A stretch of DNA of 64,000 nucleotides from Echinometra lucunter (GCA_029962745.1 CM057158.1:17146743-17210742), one strand, 5' to 3'; positions 1 through 12,554 are shown, counted from the stretch's first letter. Numbers and translations: made by a program. The notes: generated by a model from the sequence alone, not told the origin.

Positions 1-140
1 GTATAGTTCTTTTGTATCTTTAAACATGTATCATGTATACTAATTGCAAAGGTCACCCTGAAATGAAATGGAATGCGATCCTTTTGCTCTTATTGGATTT
101 AGACAAACCTCCAAATGGTGTTACTTTTTATCCCTTACAG
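1..140 (+). other. 3' end of an upstream intron
   Basis: This stretch ends in a pyrimidine-rich tract and TTACAG at the 5' edge of the first recognised exon, so it is the 3' end of the preceding intron. The frame is open across it, but the codons before position 141 look like intron read-through and I do not treat them as coding. Confidence 0.6.
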
Positions 141-223
141 GGATACTATAATGATAGCCAGTACATAAACGAAGCAAAACTAAAATGTAAATTTAGATCC
201 CCGCTTTGGACTGTTGGAGCTCA
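141..223 (+). CDS. Partial gene, exon a: extracellular segment of a GPR158-like Cache receptor
   Basis: This is an 83-bp internal exon. It follows a good acceptor (tract ending TTATCCCTTACAG) and precedes a strong donor (CA|GTAAGT). Only one of the three forward frames is open: it gives 27 residues starting GYYNDSQ and ending SPLWTVGA, plus two bases (CA). That frame hits TAA just inside the intron, as expected for a real exon edge. It has one cysteine (residue 16 of the joined peptide) and an N-D-S glycosylation sequon at residue 4. The two leftover bases are completed by the first base of the exon at 7682 to give CAA (Gln). Alone it matches no family I can name; the assignment comes from joining it in frame to the Cache exon at 50701. 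It probably forms the N-terminal part of the ligand-binding domain. The next exon upstream lies outside the window and joins in phase 0. Confidence 0.7.
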
Positions 224-469
224 GTAAGTTTTCAACTCTTTCTTTTCATGAGACTGCATTACGGCGGGGAAAACGTGCTTTGGAAGGGATTTTTCAGATT
301 ATAATAGGCTTTCACGGTGGGGAATCATACCAAAGCACGTCTTCTTCATAATGTTCATATATGCACCTAAATACTTTGAACCCTTGTTTTTCAAAAGATT
401 TTTTTAGATGATTACTAAATCAGGGCAAAATCGGCTTATTTTCTTTGAGAGCTTAGCGATTTTGAGTGT

Positions 470-724
470 TATAATGATAATAATAACAACGTCTTATTTA
501 CCCAAGGTAGCCACTTCAGCCTTTATCAGCTGCTTTTCCAGGGAGGCCTGCATAACATAATATGTTATTATTACCCTTCTCCATTCTTACATGCCGAGTT
601 CCTGGCTAGAAGGCAGAAGGTCACATTTTTGTAAGTCTTTGGTATATGACTCGGCCGGGGATCGAACCCACGACCTCCCGTTCATGGGGCGGACGCTCTA
701 TCAACTGAGCCAACATGCCCGGTT
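470..724 (-). mobile_element. tRNA-derived SINE, family 1, copy 1
   Basis: Read on the minus strand it starts CCGGGCATGTTGGCTCAG and carries both internal RNA polymerase III promoter boxes: box A (TGGCTCAGTTGATAGAGC, about 695-712) and box B (GGTTCGATCCC, about 658-668). An unrelated body of about 170 bp follows, then an AT-rich tail of ATT/ATC repeats (470-490). A second copy with the same head and body lies at 51700-51975. Two homologous copies with a tRNA-like head and a simple-repeat tail define a SINE. The boxes look intact here, so this copy could still be transcribed. Confidence 0.8.
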
Positions 725-2130
725 GTTGGCTCCCATCCGTCTCTTTTATATTTCCGATTTTATTTTTAAAGGCTTTATAAAATTATGAAAAAACTTTGAG
801 AAAAACGGTTCAATTCAAACGTAGGGGTCATCTGTGTGTACATGTACGTCCTTATCCATACAGGATTCTGCTGCATTCTGCTTCATTAAAAGCAGTGTTA
901 TTACAGCCCTTGAAAATAAAATCGGAAATATCAAGAGACGGATGGGAACAGGAACGTTACACTACTGTAACCTTTAACATGATTAAAGAGACGACTACGT
1001 AATTACTGTCTTGTCAAACTCTGAAAACAAGTAATTCGGCTTTTGAAAGGGAAGGGGGGAATCACAATATGCTGGAGATTGCATGAAGAATTCCAGTAAA
1101 GTCTGCCGCAGGGCTCGGCTAAGAAAACCAGTGCATGACGGTCACCATCTGCCCAGTTTTAGAAGAGATTTCATTTGTTTATGATTGTCTTGATATTTAT
1201 CATCTTGGTCTTGAACTCGAACATTTTTAAGTGAATGTGAAGCGATTGGTCACGAAGGCAACAAGCATGCTATTTAAAATTGATCTCGAACATTTGAAAG
1301 GGTATATGGAGCGATTGGGCGAGAAGGCAACAAAAAAACTAATTTTACAGATTTTCATGCTATATATTTTCAGAAATAACGAGCTGAACGTGTTTTTTCG
1401 ATATTGTAAAGGAGTTGTCCCTGCATCTCCTTTCTAATATTAACGATTGGTGTACTGCTTTTGAAATGGAATGACTTCGATTCATGCAGACATTTTACTT
1501 GACAATGGCTGCTGTCATTCATAACTCGATGAATGTGTCGTATTCATTACATATTGATCAGAGTGTTCTTTCTCCTTACATCAAGCCCCTTTTAACATTA
1601 CTTGAGCTTTCTATTCACGGAGATATGAATGAGAATTCGAGGCATTTCTTCTCTTGTTCGCTCTGATTTCTTCCTCTGAATGGAATGTTGGTTGGTGCTT
1701 TGACGCTTGACAAGACAAGCAACAGTTATGAATGCCCGCACTTGATTGGTACATTACCTACCCTTGCTCCAGAAATGTCAATAAAATATGATTTTTCTGA
1801 AATGCTTGAAAACGATAACACATTTTGGGTATTGCCACAACCCAGATCGAAGGAGTCGTCACAGGTCAGATCCAAGGGGGAAAAAAAAGGCTGGGAAGAA
1901 TAGACTGAAAATATCGCAGGATGAAAAGAGACGGTGGCATGCTGGGAGAAGACGAATGTTTGCAAGATGCGTAGTTAGGCACTGATTTGTGTCACTAAAA
2001 TATTGAGTCGATGTAAGCGCACAGGAATGAAAATAGACAATCAAAACATACAAACTGGAACAATAATACAAAAAAATGACAGTTAGCCCAAATGGCAGAT
2101 CTTATCTTCCTTCTCATCCCGTCCTCCTCT

Positions 2131-2147
2131 CACCCCCCCCCCCCCCT
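2131..2147. repeat. Poly-C run (14 C)
   Basis: An uninterrupted run of 14 C at 2133-2146 in non-coding sequence. It is one of many such runs in the window (see findings). Confidence 0.95.
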
Positions 2148-2620
2148 CCCGAAAAAATAAATTGGGCATGTCATAGCAGAGAAGGAGAGAGAGTGTGTAT
2201 GAAGCGAGACTCCCTGTATATTTCTATAAACAAAGTGTGTTTTAAAAGAAAAGAACTTCAAGCTACATGCCGTGATTTTTCCCCCTATTCTCTTTGCTCT
2301 CGAATCTTCCAGTGATTACCTGATTACTGAGTAGGTTTTTTTAAACATATATTCTCGTTTTTAATGAATAAGACATGATTAATTTTTGACAAATCCGTAA
2401 CATTTTATCTCTTTTTTTTAATGTTTGATGTAAATTTAGAACAGATTTGTGCATTCTTTTATCTTTTATAAGTGTTTTTACATTCTTTAAAATACTTTGG
2501 ATATACTTATAATATGATGGTAACCCATGCGGGCATTCATGATTGTTCAGTATATGTCACAACCTTTCGCTTGAAGTTATAGAAATCACATTTTATGACA
2601 ATGGGCATTCAAAATATGAG

Positions 2621-2645
2621 TAAACAAACAAACAAACAAACAAAC
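2621..2645. repeat. (CAAA)n microsatellite
   Basis: About six tandem CAAA units in intron A, with no associated gene. Confidence 0.9.
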
Positions 2646-3290
2646 GAATTCCATCCTGGAAAAATTCAAATATAATATGGACAATGAAATTATATGCAAA
2701 TAAAACAAGTGTGATTCATAATGAAAACAACAACAACAGTATACAAGAGGAAACACTATGCACCGAACTGATACTTTATGATGGCATAGGATTGGCGTCG
2801 TATTTTTTTTTCCATTTAAAAACCGGCTTCTAATTTGAATTATCACCTCTTTATAGTCACTCATTACTTCTGATTGCTCTGTAGATTAACTGCTGGAGAT
2901 GATTTTCTAGAACTGGCTTGCTTAATGACGGCAGGGTTTTCTTCATCGCTCTGTTCATATTCCGGGTGAGGATAAGTAATTGAGGTTAATTTGAGTGGCG
3001 AAATTGAAATAGAGGCATCGTAATTTAAGACAGAAATCAACCACCAGAGTAGAGCAGAATCAGGTCACGTGTGGGATACATTTTTGATGCAGATGAGTTA
3101 GTGAATTGATCACGAAGGATGAATCTCTCGAGGATCATAAAATGAAACACATTTTCAGCATTAAGTAATGTCGGATTGTTTCCAGGTCACTATAAGGTTA
3201 CTTTTAATTCAGGTCTTAATTTAGCGCTACGTGGAATATTTAGGATCTCATTTGCGGGATATCTCATTGTATTATTGAAATTATTTTATT

Positions 3291-3700
3291 TTAGATTTTT
3301 ATTCTAGAATTTAAACTGGAAAGAAATCCTAACGGCTTGAAAAACCATTTTGATTTTCTTAGGCTCAATTGAACTTGTTTGTTGTTGTTGTTTGGTCACG
3401 AGTAAGATTAGTTTTCAGTGTGAACGCTGCTGCAAGAGGAGGCATACAGCAAAGACACATGCACCGTTGGGGTTGACGATAAAAGAAACCCTGCTGATGA
3501 TTTTGCTTTAGATTTTTATTTTAGAAATTATACTTTAAAGATAATTTTGAATAACCATTTTGATCTTCTTAGGCTTTATCAGACTTCTTTATTTCATCAT
3601 GAGTAAGATTATTTTTCAGTGTTAACGCACTCCTGCAAGACGAGGCATACAGCGAAGACACATGTACCATTTGGGTGGACCATAAAAGAAACCCTGCCGA
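3291..3700 (+). repeat. Diverged tandem duplication, two ~200-bp units
   Basis: Unit 1 (about 3291-3499) and unit 2 (about 3508-3700) share a series of blocks in the same order: TTAGATTTTTATT, AACCATTTTGAT then CTTCTTAGGCT (CTTAGGCT in unit 1), GAGTAAGATTA, TTTTCAGTGT, GAGGCATACAGC, AAGACACATG and ATAAAAGAAACCCTGC. Spacing falls from 217 to 203 bp across the unit because of small indels. The units are clearly related but well diverged, so this is an old local duplication. No coding potential is visible. Confidence 0.85.
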
Positions 3701-4982
3701 CAAAAGGTTTCGAATATTCTGAGCAGGCTCACAACCAGTATGAAATCGATTTTATGAGACGTTCAAAAAATGAGAGGCGGGAGAAAAGAGAGATAGAATC
3801 AGTCAATTTGAGAAGAGGCAGTGAAGGAGAAGAAGAAGATGAAGAAGGAAGAATATCAAAAAAGAGAACGATGGAGGGATGGGGGCGGAGGGGGGGGGGC
3901 TGATAAGACGGAGCGGTGAAAGCAGACTCGGTCAATTTCAGAGAGGAGAGAACGCTGAAGAAAATGCTGAGAAGATTGGTTTTCTTTGGCATTTCTGACA
4001 AGGTATAACAGCCATGACGACTGGAAATATGCCCTCAAGATCATATGTGCAAAAGGCATGAAAAGCGAGCGAGCTAAATTTAGTTTTCATCTGCAAATAA
4101 TAATATGGCATGCTTGTCGTCGAACGAGAAGAATTGTTCGGTGAAACGTTGAGCAGAAATACGCGAAGAGCCTTGGCGTCTGAAGAGATTTCTCTCATTG
4201 AGATGTTAAAACTTGATGTGCAATCTAACTTTACAGAAAAAATATAAATGTCACAATAATGACTCGCGGTCTAACGGAGAAAATCAGTAGTCAGTTATTA
4301 ATCTTACTTTTTTGGAAGACATCGAAGGTTTCGATATCATTTCTTTTGATTGCTGGTTTCATTGAAGGTATAAATTTAGATTGACTTGATTTGTAAGTTG
4401 TCAGTATCCAGTTTATTGACGCTTTGATTTATGAAGATTGTATTTTCGGTCAGGAATATCTAGGTTTTTTAATTACAGTGGTGGGAAAGCAGATGCGTTC
4501 TCTTATGTTATGTGTGTAGCCTCAGAGATTGTACTTGAAATTGGGGAAGGGGAAATAAATCAGGAAGAAAAAGGAAAAACTAGGGTGCGAGCTTACTAGA
4601 AAAATGGATGACTTTCTTTTAAAAAAAAAAAAAAAAAGAAAACCGGCAAACCCGTTATGTCCTTTGATGTTGACAGGGACTTCTACATGCAGTGTGTACT
4701 AAATAAATACTTGGCCGGTATTCTAAAAATTGTTCTATCTTTCATCTTATTTTAATTGTCGTAACAATCAGTAATAGGTTACGCCATTGGCTTAAACTGC
4801 GCACTTTTGATTTGCGTGCTGGTCCATGGGCGCAATTTTGCGCTGTTCAAACGAATCACAAAGTTCGCCTTTAAATTTTGATATCATACTTGAAAGAGTG
4901 AAGATAAGAATACCGGCCCAGGATTTATTTAGTGAACACTGCAAGTAGAAGTGTAATATAAGGGAGGACAATGAGTTTGCCA

Positions 4983-5037
4983 TGTTTTTTTTTTTTTCTC
5001 TCTCTCTCTCTCTCTTTTTTTTTTTTTTGGGGGGGGG
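4983..5037. repeat. Compound low-complexity tract (T)n-(CT)n-(T)n-(G)n
   Basis: Poly-T, then CT dinucleotides, then poly-T, then a run of G, immediately left of the MITE at 5079. Confidence 0.9.
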
Positions 5038-5078
5038 TCCATTTATATTTAACATTCTCTTACTTTTCTTACTAATCT

Positions 5079-5196
5079 GGGTTGCGTTTCTCGAAACCGT
5101 CATAACTCTAACTTCTTGGACATTTCATTGTTTAACACGCGTTTCAGTGGGATGCCCATAAACTTAGACTCATGACGGTTTCGAGAAACACAGCCC
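5079..5196. mobile_element. Short MITE with GTTTCTCGAAACC terminal inverted repeats
   Basis: The left end GGGTTGCGTTTCTCGAAACC and the right end (read on the other strand) GGGCTGTGTTTCTCGAAACC match at 18 of 20 positions, and both continue with GTCAT. The element is 118 bp with no coding capacity. This is the structure of a non-autonomous DNA transposon. I could not fix a target-site duplication. Confidence 0.75.
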
Positions 5197-7681
5197 TGAT
5201 TCCTGCCAGACCACCTTTAGATGGTGGTTTTCTTTCTCCGGACGTCTAAATAATTTCATTTACATTTTTTTCATACCTCGGATTGAATGCTCTGTTCTAC
5301 TGATCACAATTTTCTGTCCGAGCACATTTTGGCTCCCTACATGCATCCCTTGATATGCACAAAGCGCAAGTACAAACAGCACACTTATGTACTACAATGA
5401 TGGCAGTGTTTGGTAAACTGACAATACGACATGAAAATCAGTCTTTTTCTTCACAATCGGTGAATTTTGTCTTTTTCAAGGGAAGGGGGTGGTAAGCTTT
5501 TGTTTGCTTGGCTGCAAGCTTCTTCAGACCAAACGACGGTTAGACACCGTTCTTGCTGTTTAACATTTCCAACAGAATGACGTAGAAAACTTCGAAAAAT
5601 TAGAGAGGAGCATTTTCGTTTTATTTCAGAATGCAGTCGCTCACTTTTACTTTTAGAAACTAGTTATATCAAATTTCACTTCATCAAGGGAATGTAACTC
5701 AAGATCTTGGGACAGAATCACCAATTAGACCTACATTCTAAAAAGTTCACTTCATGGAGGAATCTGTATATTTTTTTACGTTCAAACGGAAATGTGATGC
5801 ATTCGCAAGTTCCAACAGTCCCTGATGATGTTGCTGAAGAGGATCTAATGTCCTTTTCATAGAGGAATGAAGGAAATCAAGATCTTGAAAGAATGGAAGA
5901 AGGAGAATTAAAGGTTGGTAAAAATTTTTTAAAAGCTGTATGGAAAGCACGTTTGAAGTAGAAAGGACACGGTAAGAAGAGAAAGGAGAGTCAGAGAGAG
6001 AGAGAGATATACATAGTGAGATGGAGAGAAATTAAGTAATGGAGAGAGGGGTAAAGTTTCAGGGGACCAGTTAGGGCATTCCAATTATTATTTTCTTTTT
6101 CGGGCGGGGGGTGACTTTAATTGCCAAGTTATTTATAGAGACTATATCAGACTGTAACAGAGAGAGAGAGAGGGGGGAAGGGCGGGGAAATGAGTTGGTT
6201 ATAAATAGGAACATGTCCAATCACATGCGAAGCCTCTGAAATCCGGCGTCTTAAACTGTCGAGCATTTCATGTGACATGTGTGAGAGAGCGTCTCGTCGA
6301 GTAAATTGCTTTCGGTATCACGTTGTCGCGCTGCATAGTCATGGTACCGTCTCGAGTTCGGGTACTGATATACAGCGATGATACCAAGGTAAAGCCCTCT
6401 CGATTCTGTCCTGTGTCCCATACCAAGGTATCAACAGTGCGTAAATGCACTTGTCACGAGTCGCAGACCAAAGTGGCGCCGTCTGAAGCTCGTGTAAACG
6501 GGCTCTAGCATGGATGGCAAGATCAGGTCTATATATACACCCAAAGGTTTTTTTTTTTTCCATAACCTTCGACGTGCTGATTTAGCTTTTGGAACTTGAA
6601 TTATTCAGGTTTGAGAGATATTGAACAAGTTCATTAACTCACGGTATTATGTTCTTCCCCCTGATGTATTTTTTTTTAGTTCATAATGACGCGCAGCCTT
6701 AGTTACTGTTGTCTGTTCTTCTAATGCTTATATCACAGCGATTATGTAAACGACTAATAGTATTAATAATCATTGTAATGATTTTCATACAGGCACTTGA
6801 TATTAAATAAATAAACATATATCTTTCTGATTCCAGTGATTATGTACCAAAACGTTTTCCGCTTTGTTGCACCTGGAGTATATATATTCTTTCTGTTTGA
6901 TCCAAGCCTACATTCTAATTACTTGAGGGATGACAAACTAGTAAACGATAAACATAAGCGGAAGGGCTAATTCTCGGTTTGTCATGTTTTGAACAATCTA
7001 GCATGCTCAGTCTTCCATTATCTTTTCGTTTTTGAAGGTTTGTGATTGTAGTATATTGCATTCCAATGGGAATATTAAAAGTTGATTCTTGTAAACGGAA
7101 TTTCAAACAAGAGATAGGGATGGAGGAGGGGGCCAGGTAGAGCTGATATATGGTCTGCTATTTCCATGTAAGCTCGTCTCGAGATGTAATTGAAATACCT
7201 GAGGTGTTGTGGGTCTTTGCAACACAGCGAGAAGGATTGGTTTCGATATCATCCTCTGGGGATACTCATGTTAAACATATGCTAATGAATGTTCCCTCCG
7301 TGTGAGCACAAACAGCTCTCCTCAACTTTAAAGTGGTCCCACACTGGGTTTGAAGAGTGCTAACGAATTCCCAACTGCACGGTTGGCATATCTCGTTGTG
7401 TCAGCAAACAGTAGTCGAGGGATAATATTGATATGATAAGAAGGATGACATTATCACTGGTGCATCATGGGATATTGCCATATTGCTCTTGCTCAGAATG
7501 TAGAGCGCAAAGATGACAAGGGTTGGTCTTCTTACTTCAAATAGTCCTCTTGAGGTTGAGCCAAAAGCAGATAGAACTTAGTCCCCTTTAAAATCAGTCA
7601 TGAGTTCTGGTTATACAATTCTGTCTCCATGCACATGATGCAGGGAAAGGGGGTCACATTCATTTTCACTTGCCTATCCAG

Positions 7682-7779
7682 ATATCTAGAGCAGCAAATC
7701 GTTGCTACTAATACCTTAAGGAAATCATATTCAATGTGCAATAAAGACACATCGCTTGTTTTGCATTCGGTCGAGACTG
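7682..7779 (+). CDS. Partial gene, exon b: extracellular segment of a GPR158-like Cache receptor
   Basis: A 98-bp exon between a good acceptor (CACTTGCCTATCCAG) and a strong donor (ACTG|GTAAGT). Its first base completes the Gln codon left by the exon at 141. It then has 32 open codons, starting YLEQQIV and ending VLHSVET, and one last base (G) that joins CA of the exon at 50701 to make GCA (Ala). A length of 98 (2 modulo 3) is exactly what is needed between the two flanking exons. It has one cysteine (residue 47 of the joined peptide). The exon is short and shows no named motif alone; the evidence is the paired consensus splice sites and the exact phase on both sides. In a Cache fold it would supply early strands or helices of the domain. 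The frame stays open into the intron for 31 codons, so the end rests on the donor match. Confidence 0.68.
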
Positions 7780-7888
7780 GTAAGTCAGTTTCCTTCATCT
7801 TTGGTTTTTTTCTCAGTTATTTGCATAGGAATGAACATTTCAGCACATATTTTGTTCCTTCAATGAGAACATAAGAGCTAGATATCCT

Positions 7889-8028
7889 GGGCCCTGTTTC
7901 ATAACATGTTGTCAGAAACAACTGCTAAATTTCTTAGACAAATTTGCTGTCAGCCAATCAGATGCAAGGATTTCAGTAGCTTATAAGAGTTATTGCAACT
8001 TGTTAACAAGTTCCATGAAACGTGGCCC
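7889..8028. mobile_element. MITE of the GTTTCAT family with a CCAAT core, copy 1
   Basis: A 140-bp element with ends GGGCCCTGTTTCAT and, on the other strand, GGGCCACGTTTCAT. The centre reads ACAAATTTGCTGTCAGCCAA followed by TCAGATGCAAGGATTTCAGT. The same core is found in opposite orientation in the element at 54875-55024, so the two are one family. Non-coding. The core contains CAGCCAATCAGA, a good match to an NF-Y (CCAAT-box) site. Confidence 0.8.
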
Positions 8029-8365
8029 AGATGACCCTTGTTCTGTTTTATATGAATAACTTCCTTTTTTCACTGTGATGGATACTGGGAATGCGGATAT
8101 TGATATCAACATTCTTCTGTTCTTCACGAAATACTAGTAGCACTTTGAACAAAAATAAATGTCGGTATCGAAATCTAGTTTAAGTTTACAGACATGCCCT
8201 TTAGTCCGTCGTATTAATTGTATAAGCAGCGCTTCTGTCAATGGGCAGCTTTTAATTTGGTCATATGTTGCAGTCGCCTGACAATTGTTCCCAATCATCC
8301 AAATTGCCTCGTACCATTTCCATCTCCACTTCGTTTACTTTGGGTAATACCCGCCAATCTTCAAG

Positions 8366-8369
<4 letters not shown>

Positions 8370-8417
<48 letters not shown>
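8370..8417. repeat. (TC)n microsatellite
   Basis: About 23 uninterrupted TC dinucleotides. Overlapping serine/leucine ORFs here are artefacts of the repeat. Confidence 0.95.
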
Positions 8418-8418
<1 letters not shown>

Positions 8419-9733
8419 TCGATTCATGTCTTCCTGCTTTGCTGTTGGTTTTGTTAAAGACGTCTGCCTGGCGTAGCGATGCAGCCCCGGTAATTCAACA
8501 AATTAGTATTTTCCCCGCACCGACATTTCAGTAAATGTATATAGATGAAATCCGTTTTTATAATCAGAATGAATTGGATGCACCGTCGAATGCAGCACGG
8601 AGATCAAAACCTTTGTGAAAGCTGAGAAAACGCTGATATAAAATTAAGGATAAAGTTTCTGAACTTGATTTTAACCGTCCTAGTTCTGTTTTGCTATTTT
8701 AGGCAAGTCGAAATGTAAATTTATTTGATGCATTCATAACCTTTAATTAAAGCTTATCGGATTTTTAAGAATAATCTTATTATTATGTTTATGGTACAGT
8801 GTATCTCAAATCGCTGATGTGTATTTGAGTTGTGCCAATTTGATTAACCTAGTAACAGAAAGTGATTTCGATAGAAGAGATGAAATTTTGATATCTGAAT
8901 CTTTTTTACCCCTAGTCAAAAAGCAATATTTTCTCTTAAAAGCAGACTCATCGATCATTTTCACTATTTTCTTTTAACTTTCGTATTATTTCTTTATTTA
9001 ATTGTTGTATGATTTATTGTACTTGTAATGTTACATCTATGAAAATCAATATGAAATGGAAACGAAGATGCGAAGGTGGATGCGGATTCGCTTTTAAAGT
9101 GAAGATTTAATCTGTTTAAAATGCGTTTAAATCACTACACTGAAATCTGTTTCATATTTTTGTCTTATTTCCCACGGTTAACGTACATAAGAAAGGACCA
9201 AAATATAAGCAAACGAATAAATTTTAAAAGATAAAAAAAGAATAACGAACCATTTCCTAACAAATAGATGGTATTTTTTACGTATAGCAAGGGAGTTGCT
9301 TTATAAGTTATTCTGTAAAATATTCATGTTTGTGGTATTGTTATGTTTTCTTTTTCTTTTCTTTTTTTTTTTTGGTTCAGATAGAATGAATATACTTAAC
9401 ATAATGTAGTCTCAATCCAAACTTCAATACTTATAGGTGGTAGACTATATCTTTCGCGTTTAGGAAGAATAGATTTCCATCTCGATAGCATTAGAAATAT
9501 CACTCATATAATTGACTGATTAGAAGACAAAAAATAAAGCAACCCTGTTTTTTTCCGCCCTGTGTTGACTAGATTTTATTTGATTACCTTTGTTGAGTAT
9601 TAGTTTTCTTATCACGCGATTTGAGACTTCAATTTTCTCGGATCTATTTTCATCTGTTGAGGATAGAACGTCTGGAAGAAATAAGGTATTGAACGAACCT
9701 CAGCCGTGTGAAATGTGGCAAATATTCAGGTTT

Positions 9734-9971
9734 AATGCACGTGAAACATCTTGCAGCGAGTAGAGATAAATCAATAAAGTAAATTTCACCGGTTCTTTGG
9801 TAATTTCATTTGGGTTTTTGGTAGGTAGTGTATAATGCTTTTGACGGAGGATCATCATGGGTAGATGCATCTACCCTTTATGGGACTCCGCAGGGATAAC
9901 TGTCCCGCGGGACAGGCTGGTGGAAAAGTACAGGTACTCCGTGCTTGCTGCGAGATGCTTTCACGTGCATT
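9734..9971. repeat. Fold-back segment with two internal perfect palindromes
   Basis: The left arm (9734-9760, AATGCACGTGAAACATCT...) and right arm (9944-9971) are inverted copies of about 27 bp with few mismatches. Between them lie two perfect palindromes: GGGTAGATGCATCTACCC (9859-9876) and CTGTCCCGCGGGACAG (9900-9915). There is no coding potential. It may be a decayed MITE or a cruciform-forming unit. Confidence 0.65.
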
Positions 9972-12171
9972 TTGGTGTCGAATGCAATGTCCTTCGTCGC
10001 TGGCAAAAAAAGTGTTAAGTCACGTTTCATATTTCTGAGGAACTACAGTCCTGACAATCAAACTTCAGCACGAAAATGGATTACAATGTTTTTATTTTAA
10101 TTATTATAATTACAAGGTATAATCTGTTTCAACGTCATTTGTTTCATCAAGAAACATCTGGGGAAAATTCTAGTTACCTCTTTTCAACAAGCATTCAATT
10201 TTCTGGGCTAAATTTAGTAGAGAAATATATATATTTTCATGATCGTCTACAATGATGTAAAACTGGGTTTCCAGATGGTTTTGCTATTCTCTCCGGAGAT
10301 TGGGTCCCTGATTGAAAAAAAGAAGAAAATTTATCAAGTTAGGAAATCCGACCTTGTCGGTTCCTTAGATTAATTGCCACTTCGAATGCATTATGCAAAT
10401 CAAAATACCCTAGGGATCATTGGGGAGTCTCTTTCATGGCGGGAGATTTTTTTTCTGGTTGAACTAGGCTCGGCCTAAAGGTCAAGTGTATCTAATAGTA
10501 ATTGAAAGTGCTGGAGTAATGAGGTAATGTATCACAATACATCGATCTCTGAGATACAGATGCTGATTTTACTCTATGATGCTCTAGGAGCTGTTTGAGT
10601 AAGTAAGTCTGCAAATATTAAAGTCGGGGGGAGGGGAGATTTGTCGGGTTGATTTAGCATTAAAAAAACCCCACCTTCATTCGGCAACAATTTCGAAGGT
10701 GAGAAACAAAATAAATGTATTCCCAAGAGCTTATCACAATCCCCCTTTTATAAAATCCTCGTGTCCCATTCCCTTTACCTACGTGATACATTGTGGCCTA
10801 TAATAATCGATGAAGAAAGGGGGAGCGCCCCTTTAATGCTGACCGTGAATACGTCATGATGATCACGTGATGGTCAATGATGGCGTATGACATGTCATGC
10901 AAAGAATCAGCCCCTCTGTGGTTTGGCATTGCAGTAAAGGTCATGCTGTGACCGGAATCTACAGCCCTCCCTCTTTCCGCAATTTCGTCTTCGAAGAGCA
11001 CGGAGGGTCGTCACGGCTTAAGTGTTCTCTGCCCCCCCCCTATTTTTTTTTATGGGGGAGTCTTATTTTGGAAAGAAAAAAAATCTTGAAAGTACGAAGA
11101 AGAGACTCCTAAATCGTAACATATTACTGTATTTCGCTTTACATTCACATTATTGATAGTATTCCAAGCTTTTTTCCTGTTTTTATTCTCTTTATGTATT
11201 TGTGTATTTGTGAGAAATTTTATGTATTTGTGGTTTCATTCTGTATCGGCACTGTCATTTGATGCGAAATAAGATGAACGGAATACCGTCGCCTTATAAT
11301 GCCAATACATTTCATTGACTAAACGGTATGTTTGTGAATGACAAGAGTGATTCTCGTGGGATCGTTTCCAAAGCCTCTTTATTGTCTTGCACATAAGCAA
11401 TGACCGTGTATGTAGGTCGTGTGAAGTTCGTGGTGAAGTCAATACGTGGGCAGAGCTGTGGCAATAACATTCACTAACATTCCACGTTTAGTAACAGATA
11501 CGGTATATTTGATACGTGTAAAGGTATTTTGCATCACAGTAGGGCTTGCTGGGAGAATTGAGCAAAAACAGAATAACTAAAAGAAGCTTAGTAATTACTG
11601 ATAATAATAATAAGACTTTTATATTAATAAAGGGGGCAATATACACTTCTCTTTTCAATGTACATACAAATTCTTTTTAAATACTACACTTCAATACTTA
11701 CTAATAATTTACGTAATAAAAGAAACACTTAAGCATAATCAAGTGAGGCGCGACTAATTCAAGAAAGAGGGAAAGAAGACAAAAGAAAGAGAGGGAGAAA
11801 GAAGAGGGGATGGAGAGAAGAGGAAATTCCTCAGAGATTCAAAGCGATTATGCCATTAACTTTGCATCTCTCTTACCCCTTTCTCTTGTGGCGTACTAAG
11901 TGAAAATTGGTTCCTAACATTTTTCTCATTCATTGACGGAAAGGGGCAGATCATGTACACTCCATTATGCCAATCGTTCCACCGTCCATATATTCCATAC
12001 TGCACAAAGTCATGATAGTATACCCTTCATATATCATGTACATTGATCCTCAGTTCCTCATGGTTGAGAAAACAACCACTGCACCCATTTAATCCAAACA
12101 ACTCTGATGGATAGGAGGAGAAGCTGAGAGAAAAGGAGTATAAAGAGGGAAAATAAAGAAATTAATTTCAA

Positions 12172-12262
12172 TTCAAATCAATTCAATTCATTTTATTAGT
12201 CCGTAATATATAAACATACATAGAAAATTAGCCTCCACTGGCTGATAATAGATTAATTTCAA
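12172..12262 (-). mobile_element. Probable LINE/SINE 3' end with AATTG-type tail
   Basis: Read on the minus strand, an unrecognised 3' UTR-like segment ends in AATAAAATGAATTGAATTGA, then ATTTGAATTG. Short tandem 3' tails of this kind are typical of CR1/L2-like non-LTR retrotransposons. There is no coding part, so the family is not assigned. Confidence 0.45.
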
Positions 12263-12264
12263 CA

Positions 12265-12391
12265 GGGCCCTGTAGCATAAAAAATACAATCAATCATACA
12301 ATTGATATCAATCGTAAGTCTATGGCAAACCATGTACTAAAGAGTTACAGTTGATCGTAAGATTGATTGTATCTCTTTATGTTACACCTCC
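12265..12391. mobile_element. MITE with GGGCCCTGTAGCATAAA terminus
   Basis: The ends are inverted: GGGCCCTGTAGCATAAA plus ATACAATCAATC on the left, and GATTGATTGTAT plus TTTATGTTACACCTCC on the right. Length is 127 bp and it is non-coding. The terminus resembles the family at 7889 (GGGCCCTGTTTCATAA), but the interior is different. It abuts the LINE-like tail at 12262. Confidence 0.7.
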
Positions 12392-12554
12392 AGATTACAT
12401 AAATAAGCATGTGAAATTAATGAAGTATATAAAGAAAGAAAAAGTGTGCAAGTGCTACACGAATACATTAAAAATCTGACAATTCAAAAGACATATCAAA
12501 GGCCAACTCCTAGGACAATTATGGAGAAGGTAACATGAGGAAACGTAAAAGGAT

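Larger units (their letters stand above)
224..7681 (+). other. Intron A of the receptor gene (7,458 bp)
   Basis: It runs from GTAAGT at 224 to TATCCAG at 7675-7681. It contains a minus-strand SINE (470-724), a diverged tandem duplication (3291-3700), a 118-bp MITE (5079-5196), poly-A/T and CT or GA tracts (about 4620-4637, 4987-5037, 5990-6005, 6160-6175) and a purine-rich patch (3760-3900). In 800-3290, 3900-4980, 5200-5980 and 6180-7600 I see only non-coding sequence with short chance ORFs; none has splice sites plus a recognisable domain. Confidence 0.7.

Noticed and set aside
6268..6563. Overlapping ORFs on both strands near 6.3-6.5 kb
   Set aside because: Mutually overlapping short frames in intron A without splice signals or domain; chance ORFs.
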